DNA of 22,984 bases from an uncultured Acetatifactor sp. (lineage in GTDB: Bacteria; Bacillota; Clostridia; Lachnospirales; Lachnospiraceae): contig CAJUJN010000065.1 of assembly GCA_910586775.1 (NCBI GenBank), forward strand, positions 1-22,984, given 5' to 3'. The notes under the pieces are model-generated. The model did no database searches, was not told the DNA's origin, and saw only the letters and a list, made by a program, of their open reading frames with translations. Position 1 is the stretch's first letter; the number at the start of each line of letters is the position of its first letter. This document shows, in pieces, positions 13,200-20,021 of the stretch. Both the position numbers and the translations under genes were made by a program.

Positions 13200-15788
13200 T
13201 TACTGACCGGTCTTCGGCAAATATTTGCTCAATACTTTTTTTATGATTGCAATGTCAATAGGTTTCGCAATATGGTCGTTCATTCCGGCGTCCAGGGCAT
13301 TCTTCACGTCTTCCGAGAAGGCGTTGGCGGTCATGGCGATGACGGGAATGGAAGCGGCATCCTTTCGGCTTAAACGGCGAATCTCCATTGTCGCATCATA
13401 GCCGTTCATTACCGGCATCTGTACATCCATCAGAATAGCGTCATAGGTTCCGGGCTCTGCGGCGGCAAAGGTATCCACTGCCAGGCGTCCGTTTTCTACC
13501 ACCGTACAGACAGCCCCTTCTCCGCCTAAAAGTTCCTGCAGGATTTCAGAGTTGATTTCGTTGTCCTCTGCCACCAGGAAGTGCCGTCCTTCCAGAGAGT
13601 CGTCCAGGGCTGTCTCCACGGGTGCCTTTTCGGTATTTTCATCGGAACGCAGTTCCAGGAGTTTTTCTTTCAGGGCCGATACAAAAAACGGCTTTGACAG
13701 AAAACTGTTTATGCCGATGCTTTCCGCGTCTTCCCTGATACCTTCCCAGTCACAGGCGGTGAGAAACAGGATGGAAATCCCGCTTCCTGCCTGTGACTGA
13801 ATCTGTCTGGCGGTCTCTATTCCGTTCAAACCCGGCATATTCCAGTCCATCAGGACAAGGTCGTAGGTATAACCATTTTCCCGGGCCTGTCGAATTTGAC
13901 AGAGGGCATCTTCGCCGTCCGTGGAGGTATCCGTGATGACGCCGGTATCCTTCATCAGGGTTCGGATATTCTCCAGTATATAGGGGTCGTCGTCAACCGC
14001 CAGTATCCGCCGGATTCCCTTTTCAGCCCAGAACTGTCTGTCGGCTGTCCGGTCCGGAATCCGAAGCTCCAGTTCCACTGTAAAGAGTGTTCCTTTATCC
14101 ACCTCGCTGGATACATCTATGGTACCGCCCATAAGTTCTACAATATTCTTGGTAATGGCCATGCCGAGCCCGGTTCCCTGTACCTTATTGGTGGTACTGT
14201 TTTCTGCCCTGGTGAAGGCATCGAAGATGACTTTCAGGTATTCAGGCGTCATTCCGTAACCATTGTCCTCCACCTCGATCTTCAAGTGCTCGAACTGGTT
14301 GGAGCGTTGTTCCAGCCCGATGATGCGCAGCTGTATAAATCCTTCTTCCGGGGTATACTTTACGGAATTAGAGAGGAGATTGATCAATATCTGGTTCATC
14401 CGGGTCTCGTCACCGATGAGGCGCTCATGTTTGATGCCGCTGACAGTGATATCAAATTTCTGATGTTTTCCCTTTGCCATAGGACGGATAATGGCGTCTA
14501 TGGAAGAGATCATACTGTCCAGGGTGAATTCGCCCATGGTAAGCACCGCTTTTCCGCTTTCTATTTTGGACACATCCAGCACATCGTTGATCAGACCTAA
14601 CAGATGCTGGCCGGAAGAGGTGATTTTCTGCGTATACTCTCTGACCTTGGCCGGTTTGTCCGCTTCCTTCGCCAACAGGGTGGTAAAACCCAGTATGGCG
14701 TTCATGGGGGTGCGGATATCGTGTGACATATTGGAGAGGAACATGGTCTTGGAACTGCTGGCAATCTGGGCGGCCTGGAGAGCTTCCGTCAGCTGCTGAT
14801 TATGCAGTTCCCGTTCCTTCTCCTGCTCTTTCCTGATGCGGCTTTTCTGGTGTTCATTCAGGAAAAACAGTGTACAGCAGATAAGGAAGGCAGTCAGCAT
14901 CACGATTACCACAATTAAAATATTCTGTTTTACAGCCTTGCCCTCCTGCTGGATGGAATCAATGGGGACATAGCCGATAAGGTAGAGCGCACCGTCATTT
15001 GCTGCCCACATGTAGATGAGGGAATCCCTGTCTCGGACAGTATGGTAGAACATTATGTTTTGTCCCGTCTGAATACTTTCGGAGACTTCTGCCTGAATAT
15101 CCGGTTCCAGTATCCTGTTGGCATTATAGAAGTCCTGGAGATTAATATGTCCGGCAGTCCGTTCCCCGATTCCCTTGGGTTTCAACACAAAACGTTCGCT
15201 TCTGGCATCCATCACATAGAGGGTGGCGTTGTTATTATAAAATTTGGGCGGCAGGGCTTCGTCCAGGGAATCATAAATATATTCGATATAAAGGGAGGCA
15301 ATCTCCTCCCCGTTTTTTTCTACAGGGCAGGAAAGCGAGTATGCCCAGGTTCCCATGTCGTTTAAGTAGGAACCGGACAGGGGCAGGCCGTCTACCGTCT
15401 TGCCGGAGGAGAAATCCAGGCTGTCTGCGTGAAAGGTTTCTCCCGTATTGGAAATGCCAGTGTTCTCCCCCGCCGAGACCAGGGATACTTTAATCATTGT
15501 CTTATTGGTATTGTAAGAGCGCACAAATGCTTCCGGGTCTTCCAGCACGGCAAGCTCCTGAGCGATAAGTTTCTGGAATTCCGCCTCCTTCTGCAGAATT
15601 GCCTGAATGGTTCCCCGAAGCAGTCCCAGGCTTTCGCTTAGGTTATCGATTGCGGATTGGGACATTTTGGACGAAATTTGTCCTGCGAGAGAATAGACCA
15701 CGGCTCCCAATATGATAAAAGTCAGCACAATCGAAATAATTAATGTACTACCTCGGTCGGGATTGTTTTTAACTTGTCTTTTTGCCAT
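13200..15788 (-). CDS. Hybrid sensor histidine kinase with two receiver domains
   Basis: The 862-residue membrane protein starts at ATG 15788 (MAKRQVKNNPDRGS) after AAAGGA. An upstream ATG at 15848 lies within the promoter region. Domains in order: a first membrane helix (~15-36), an extracellular Cache-like sensor of ~240 residues, and a second helix (ILIVVIVMLTAFLICCTLFF). Next come HisKA with phospho-acceptor His356 in MSHDIRTPMNAI, then HATPase with the N box NQILINLLSNSVKY and the G box GTGLGMAITKN. Two receivers follow: the first has VDDD, LMDWNMPG and LSKPF, the second has AEDN, LMDVQMPV and IAKPI. All key residues are intact. There is no output domain and no HPt, so the signal must pass to a separate partner. 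The downstream lipoprotein is a candidate ligand presenter. Confidence 0.92.
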   Translation of the reverse strand: MAKRQVKNNPDRGSTLIISIVLTFIILGAVVYSLAGQISSKMSQSAIDNLSESLGLLRGTIQAILQKEAEFQKLIAQELAVLEDPEAFVRSYNTNKTMIKVSLVSAGENTGISNTGETFHADSLDFSSGKTVDGLPLSGSYLNDMGTWAYSLSCPVEKNGEEIASLYIEYIYDSLDEALPPKFYNNNATLYVMDARSERFVLKPKGIGERTAGHINLQDFYNANRILEPDIQAEVSESIQTGQNIMFYHTVRDRDSLIYMWAANDGALYLIGYVPIDSIQQEGKAVKQNILIVVIVMLTAFLICCTLFFLNEHQKSRIRKEQEKERELHNQQLTEALQAAQIASSSKTMFLSNMSHDIRTPMNAILGFTTLLAKEADKPAKVREYTQKITSSGQHLLGLINDVLDVSKIESGKAVLTMGEFTLDSMISSIDAIIRPMAKGKHQKFDITVSGIKHERLIGDETRMNQILINLLSNSVKYTPEEGFIQLRIIGLEQRSNQFEHLKIEVEDNGYGMTPEYLKVIFDAFTRAENSTTNKVQGTGLGMAITKNIVELMGGTIDVSSEVDKGTLFTVELELRIPDRTADRQFWAEKGIRRILAVDDDPYILENIRTLMKDTGVITDTSTDGEDALCQIRQARENGYTYDLVLMDWNMPGLNGIETARQIQSQAGSGISILFLTACDWEGIREDAESIGINSFLSKPFFVSALKEKLLELRSDENTEKAPVETALDDSLEGRHFLVAEDNEINSEILQELLGGEGAVCTVVENGRLAVDTFAAAEPGTYDAILMDVQMPVMNGYDATMEIRRLSRKDAASIPVIAMTANAFSEDVKNALDAGMNDHIAKPIDIAIIKKVLSKYLPKTGQ

Positions 15789-15830
15789 AGCTACGTTTTC
15801 CTTTGAAATGCAACATATATTACAATACAT

Positions 15831-15859
15831 ACTATAGCATTTTTGCATCTTAAAGTCAA
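15831..15859 (-). promoter_or_regulatory. Sigma-A promoter of the hybrid kinase
   Basis: Read on the minus strand, TTGACT (15859-15854) and TATAGT (15836-15831) are 17 bases apart, ~43 bases ahead of the kinase ATG at 15788. Confidence 0.75.
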
Positions 15860-16004
15860 AATAATCTGTTATTTCAGCTTACGGAAAATCAGGTTTTTAT
15901 CCCCGGACTTTCATGCAGGGCGGAGCAGTCAGGTCTGTCCTGTAAGCTTTTTGCATGGGGGTTACCGGAAAGGTATTGAAGCTTGCCTGCGGAAACCGCA
16001 CAGT

Positions 16005-16030
16005 CCGAATCAGCTGCCCTGCTGATTCGG
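16005..16030. other. Perfect 10-bp hairpin between divergent genes
   Basis: CCGAATCAGC (16005-16014) and GCTGATTCGG (16021-16030) flank a six-base loop with no T tract on either side. It is the only notable structure in the ~320-base gap between the kinase (15788) and the small gene at 16108, apart from the kinase promoter. Confidence 0.5.
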
Positions 16031-16107
16031 CAAGACAACAGTATAAACTCGCTGAAAATGGTAATTTTATTATGATATAAATCTCAATGAAGGAGAAGAA
16101 ACAGAGA

Positions 16108-16308
16108 ATGATATCATTTTTGGAGATGGCGCAGCAATACCCTATCGGTGCGACAGTAGATGTGCCCGAAGCGGATGGAAAAAGGGGAAAGAAGCGGGAA
16201 ATTGCAGGATATGAATATTATAACGGAACGGGATATTTGATTTTCCGTGACAGCGGGAAGGTGGATGTGGAATATTTACAGGGGATACACAGAGCGTCCA
16301 CCAGGTAA
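16108..16308 (+). CDS. Small hypothetical protein, 66 aa
   Basis: I chose ATG 16108 because AAGGAG (16090-16095) lies upstream of it. An in-frame ATG at 16087 overlaps that site and has no ribosome site of its own, but would add seven residues. The product (MISFLEMAQQYPIGATVDVP) is a compact domain with likely beta strands: ATVDVPE, REIAGYEYYNGTGYLIF and KVDVEYLQGIHR. It has no signal or membrane helix. The pattern recalls small SH3-like barrels, but I cannot assign a family. Confidence 0.65.
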   Translation: MISFLEMAQQYPIGATVDVPEADGKRGKKREIAGYEYYNGTGYLIFRDSGKVDVEYLQGIHRASTR

Positions 16309-16418
16309 GGGTTCTGCCGTTTCCGGTAAATTTATAAAATCTTAGGATTTTTTCAATAGAATGCTATAACATGGAATTCCTTTTGTCTTTATAATGGAAA
16401 AAGACAGGAGGGATTGTT

Positions 16419-17477
16419 ATGGGTGAAAGTAGTAGCGTCCGGCTGAGCGGAAGCGGCTGGGAACAGGGAAGGATACAGGAAGGCTGTCGGGAACTGGGAA
16501 GCAGCCGGGCACAGGGCGGAATCCGGTACGGTGAAAGCAGCCGGAGACAAAGCGGTCGACAGGTGAGGAGCGATACCGGATACCGGAGAGACAGCCGGGA
16601 AGCCGGAGTAAGGCAGATGCAGAGCCGCAGGCAAAATGAACTGAGGCAGAAGAGCGCCAGAGCACGGGCAAAGCATGGCCGAAGGAAAGCGATAAAGCGT
16701 TTTGCTCTGTATGCAGCCGTGTTTGCTCTGTGTATGTGGGTGACCGGGATGGTCAAGGACGCATTATCGTCCGGAAATCTGAATACAGCGTGGGCACAGG
16801 AGAGTACAGGAGCGGCAGGAAGCAGCGACTTGGGGTCTTCGAAAATCGGAAATCCGGAATCCGGAGAATTGCCTGAAATCCTGAGTGAGCTTCTGGAAAA
16901 GAATGAAGAAACATTAGATTATGTACAGAGTTACCCGGACAGAGAGGAATATAAAAAACAGCCTATTGACATGACAGAGAATTTTGTCAGCGGGGAAGTG
17001 CCGTTGCTGATGCAATGGGACAAGCGTTGGGGATATGACACATACGGCAGTGAAATGATAGGGCTCGCAGGGTGCGGTCCTCTGTGTCTGGAAATGGCTT
17101 ATCTGTATTTTACGGAGGATACGGATATGACGCCCAGGAAGATGGCGGATTTCGCCTATGAAAACGGCTTTTACACAGAACAGGGAACCAGCTGGAGCAT
17201 CTGGACGGAAGGGGCGGCCCGGCTGGGGTTGGAGGGTGCGGAACTTTCCATGGATGAGAATGTGATGAAAAAGACGCTGGATGCAGGCAAGCTGATTGTG
17301 TGCAGTATGCGGCCCGGGGATTTTACCACTACAGGCCATTTTATCCTGATCAGAGGTTATAATGAAGACGGTTTTCTGGTAAATGACCCCAACCGAAGGA
17401 GCACCAGCGGAAGAACCTGGAGTTTTGAGGAGCTTAAAAATCAGATCAGGAATCTGTGGAGTCTGGGAAAGGGCTGA
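16419..17477 (+). CDS. Membrane-anchored C39-like cysteine peptidase
   Basis: ATG at 16419 follows GGAGGG. The 352-residue protein has a very basic, Ser/Gly/Arg-rich, probably disordered N-terminus (1-90). One membrane helix follows (~94-112, RFALYAAVFALCMWVTGMV), then a spacer and a C-terminal C39-like papain-fold domain (~195-350). The catalytic set is visible: Cys219 in GLAGCGPLCLEMA, His307 in TGHFILIRGY and Asp323 in VNDPNRRS. The basic N-terminus before a single helix predicts type II topology with the protease outside. Unlike bacteriocin processing C39 domains, it is not fused to an ABC transporter, and no leader-peptide gene is nearby. Substrate unknown; processing of surface proteins or peptidoglycan-linked peptides is possible. 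The ~255 bases after it hold nothing I can support. Confidence 0.82.
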   Translation: MGESSSVRLSGSGWEQGRIQEGCRELGSSRAQGGIRYGESSRRQSGRQVRSDTGYRRDSREAGVRQMQSRRQNELRQKSARARAKHGRRKAIKRFALYAAVFALCMWVTGMVKDALSSGNLNTAWAQESTGAAGSSDLGSSKIGNPESGELPEILSELLEKNEETLDYVQSYPDREEYKKQPIDMTENFVSGEVPLLMQWDKRWGYDTYGSEMIGLAGCGPLCLEMAYLYFTEDTDMTPRKMADFAYENGFYTEQGTSWSIWTEGAARLGLEGAELSMDENVMKKTLDAGKLIVCSMRPGDFTTTGHFILIRGYNEDGFLVNDPNRRSTSGRTWSFEELKNQIRNLWSLGKG

Positions 17478-17732
17478 TTTCGCTGAAATGTTTTGTACAT
17501 GTTGGACACAGCCTGGGCTCGGGCCGGAATCAGGGAGCCGGAAAGGGCGGCTGACTTCCGGTATGGAGGACAAACCGGAAGCGTGGAATTCCGGCAGAAT
17601 CCGGTGAAAGCAGGTTCTCAATTTAGTGAAGCAGTGACTTTGGAAGCGGCAGTGAGAACAGGAGGCATGCAGCGAAACCGTGACTTCGGAAGCGGTGGTG
17701 AGGTCACGATTTCGTGGAGCGCAGTTCTGAAT

Positions 17733-18443
17733 TCAGAAGTGGTACGGCGGTTCGGATTCCAACTGCAGTTCCCGGCGGCAGAGCATGAACAGATTTGCTT
17801 CATAAGCCCGGGATGCCTGTATCCGCTGGCGGTCTTCATTCCAGGATTTCAGAAGGCGGACATGTTCCAGCTTCTGGTTTGTGATACGCTGGTTCAGAAG
17901 TTTATCCTGAAGACGCTTTGCCTGGGCTTTCTTTTGCAGGTATTCCTTCAGGAGTTTTTTTCGTCTTGCTTTTTTAGCGCGCTCCGCTTCCATGCGCCTT
18001 TTCTGGGCGGCACGCCTTGCGCGTTCGTCATCCTGCGTGCCAAAGGTGTATCCGTAGCATTTCTCCCAGGTATCATCGATATGAATCAGGGCGAACCTGG
18101 GGACATGGCTGCCGTAATTGGTGGATTTTGCTTTGGCCAGGAAATTCAGGACCCTCTGTTCATAGGCAGGGTCATTCTGCATCCTCCGGTAGGCGGCATC
18201 CGTGATATCGATGAACCAGTTCAGCCGTTTCTGGGAAGGGTGCGTATACAGAGAGTTTATTTTATCGTGAAAGTATAACTTGTATTCCGTAAGCGTCATG
18301 TCTTTCGGGGAAAGCAGGTACTTTTCCGACATCATATCTGCAAAACTGCTGTCGGCTTTTTCACTGGCGTCAACGGAAACATTGGGCGTTTTTTCATAGC
18401 TGGCTCCGGCAGTATATCCGGTATTTATCATGTTACTGTCCAT
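17733..18443 (-). CDS. Basic coiled-coil hypothetical protein, 236 aa
   Basis: ATG at 18443 follows a strong GGGAGGGAG site. Residues 1-35 form a polar leader (NTGYTAGASYEKTPNVSVDA, then FADMMSEKYLLSP). The middle (~45-130) is a mixed domain (LTEYKLYFHDKINSLY, LNWFIDITDAAYRRM, PRFALIHIDDTWEKCYGYTF). Residues ~135-200 are an Arg/Lys/Ala-rich helix that should form a long basic coiled coil (RRAAQKRRMEAERAKKARRK). There is no signal peptide or membrane helix. The family is unknown to me; the coiled coil suggests a scaffold or nucleic-acid contact. The leader resembles that of the protein at 808-1389. Confidence 0.75.
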   Translation of the reverse strand: MDSNMINTGYTAGASYEKTPNVSVDASEKADSSFADMMSEKYLLSPKDMTLTEYKLYFHDKINSLYTHPSQKRLNWFIDITDAAYRRMQNDPAYEQRVLNFLAKAKSTNYGSHVPRFALIHIDDTWEKCYGYTFGTQDDERARRAAQKRRMEAERAKKARRKKLLKEYLQKKAQAKRLQDKLLNQRITNQKLEHVRLLKSWNEDRQRIQASRAYEANLFMLCRRELQLESEPPYHF

Positions 18444-18490
18444 AATATCTCCCTCCCCTGCAGTTATATGTAATAGGAAATGAAATTAAT

Positions 18491-18552
18491 ATCTTTATTC
18501 TTGATTACAGCTTCTGAACAAAATAAAGATAATGATGACGTTTGCTGTAATC
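18491..18552 (-). promoter_or_regulatory. Interleaved inverted repeats (pseudoknot-like) upstream of the coiled-coil gene
   Basis: ATCTTTAT (18491-18498) can pair with ATAAAGAT (18523-18530). GATTACAGC (18503-18511), inside that loop, can pair with GCTGTAATC (18544-18552). Crossing pairs of this kind make an H-type pseudoknot in the 5' leader, or alternative hairpins, or two operators. No other feature is supported in 18553-18887. Confidence 0.4.
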
Positions 18553-18887
18553 GGTTCTATATATTTTATATCGGGAAAAAATCGGAATTTATGATATGGG
18601 AAGCATGAAGTGTTGGCATAATGTTATATTTCGTGTACCGGGCAGGGAGGCTTGCGGATATCGGCCATTTACCCGGAGGCCAATTCTGTTTTGTCATCTC
18701 GCGAAAGGATATTCTGTATGATCCGGTTGCATTTCTGCTATATAGCGTTCTGCTCCTGTCTTGGTCAAATGAACAGATGCCTTTCAGGAATATGCAGAAT
18801 TTAGTACGGACTGTCGCAGTTCCTTAAGACAGACCATGGGAAGCAGGTACGGTTTCCCGCAGTTGAATGCAGCGAAATAGACACGCC

Positions 18888-18922
18888 TCATATCGGAAGC
18901 GAAGGGACTGCTTCCGATATGA
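18888..18922. other. Strong 13-bp hairpin after the reductase gene
   Basis: TCATATCGGAAGC (18888-18900) and GCTTCCGATATGA (18910-18922) are a perfect inverted repeat with a nine-base loop, starting ten bases past the stop of the minus-strand reductase. There is no T tract, so it is more likely an mRNA-stabilising or repeat element than an intrinsic terminator. Confidence 0.6.
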
Positions 18923-18931
18923 CAGACCAGA

Positions 18932-19549
18932 CTATCGAATGAAGTGAGTCCAGCAGTGTTCTTCCTTCTCAGGCAGTCCATAGGCCTCTTTTCCCAGGGC
19001 GATGCTCTTCATGAGGAAGGACATATTCCTTGCAAGTGTCCGCATGGTCTGGAGTCCCTCCGCATCCTGCTCCGCCTGTCCGGGTTCCCTGCCGTGGACG
19101 CTGTTCCAGTACTGACTGGAAGCGACGGGCATGCCGCTGATGGTGAAGAATTTGTTCAGTTCGTCAAAGGTGGAGGAAAGCCCGCCTCTTCTTGCGGCTA
19201 CAACGCTGGCACCGACTTTCATCGTCTTGTCGAAATGGGTGCTGTAGAAAAGCCGTGTGAGAAAGGCGACTAAAGTGGCATTGGCGGAAGCGTAATATAC
19301 GGGGCTGCCGACTACAAGGCCGTCGCACTCCTGGAATTTCGGGGCTGTTTCATTTACCAGATCATCGAAGACGCATCTGCCCAGCTGGCCGCATCTGCCG
19401 CAGGCGATACAGCCTCGGATGTCCCTGCTTCCTATCTGGATGATTTCCGTTTCAATCTGTTCTTCTGCAAAGGTTTTCGCCATTTCTCCAAGGGCGATGG
19501 AAGTGTTGCCGCCTGCGCGGGGGCTTCCGTTGATCATTAATACTTTCAT
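18932..19549 (-). CDS. Flavodoxin-fold NAD(P)H-dependent FMN reductase
   Basis: ATG at 19549 follows AAGGAGG. The 205-residue cytoplasmic protein belongs to the NADPH-dependent FMN reductase / flavodoxin-like superfamily. Its phosphate-binding loop is INGSPRAGGNTS (residues 6-17), and VVGSPVYYASANATLVAFL and AARRGG line the FMN site. A cysteine cluster, CIACGRCGQLGRC (~47-59), marks the subgroup with a CxxCxxC-like segment, seen in iron-sulfur flavoproteins and quinone or azo-type reductases; whether it binds a cluster here is not clear. It transfers electrons from NAD(P)H through FMN to small acceptors. It stands alone; no redox partner is adjacent. Confidence 0.9.
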   Translation of the reverse strand: MKVLMINGSPRAGGNTSIALGEMAKTFAEEQIETEIIQIGSRDIRGCIACGRCGQLGRCVFDDLVNETAPKFQECDGLVVGSPVYYASANATLVAFLTRLFYSTHFDKTMKVGASVVAARRGGLSSTFDELNKFFTISGMPVASSQYWNSVHGREPGQAEQDAEGLQTMRTLARNMSFLMKSIALGKEAYGLPEKEEHCWTHFIR

Positions 19550-19602
19550 GATGTGTACCTCCTTCTTTTAAATAAATCTATGGTTTATTATTCTATTTAT
19601 GA

Positions 19603-19694
19603 ATAAGGAAGTGTCTGCAAATAACCGCTGCAAGTTTGCAGCAATTTTTATTGTATTTCCGGGCTTTTTCCTAAACAAATTGTAGCGGTTATTT
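19603..19694 (-). repeat. Dispersed repeat copy with nested inverted repeats
   Basis: The minus strand holds ATTTGCAGACACTTCCTTAT (19622-19603), which recurs on the plus strand at 22417-22436 with one change. It abuts an 11-bp perfect inverted repeat (AAATAACCGCT 19619-19629, AGCGGTTATTT 19684-19694). Nested within is GCTGCAA/TTGCAGC (19627-19642), followed by T-rich sequence. The rest of the 19550-20021 gap has no supported gene. Confidence 0.55.
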
Positions 19695-19929
19695 TCCGAC
19701 AACTCCTAAGCAAATTAAAAAACACAAAAGGCTTTCGCTGCCAAAATCTCATGAGAAAGGGGGCTCCTTGCCCGGCACCGGCAGAGGAAATGGAGAGGAA
19801 CAGGTTTATTATACTGCATGAAAGGCGGCAGACGCAATAGAAATGGCTGAAAATGCAGAAGAAATGCAGAGCGGGGTAACCGTCAGGTTCCCTTTCTGAA
19901 TTGTTACGAGCGGGGAATGGCGGTCGGGC

Positions 19930-19942
19930 ATAAGGAAGTGTC
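19930..19942 (-). repeat. Short third copy of the repeat end
   Basis: ATAAGGAAGTGTC repeats 19603-19615 exactly, in the same orientation and 327 bases away. The two may bound a small decayed element between the reductase gene and the SpoIID-like gene. Confidence 0.45.
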
Positions 19943-20021
19943 ACGATATAAATTCCTGAGTGTAACATTTTTCCGGCTGCTTCATATTCTGTAGTTGAGA
20001 GAATAACGGAGAAGACCGGCT

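Noticed and set aside
18784..18981. Minus-strand 65-codon frame overlapping the reductase 3' end
   Set aside because: It overlaps a supported gene out of frame, contains the strong hairpin at 18888-18922, and has no ribosome site I can support.
19648..19968. Minus-strand 106-codon frame in the gap before the SpoIID-like gene
   Set aside because: There is no convincing ribosome site, composition is irregular, it overlaps repeat elements, and no family is recognisable.
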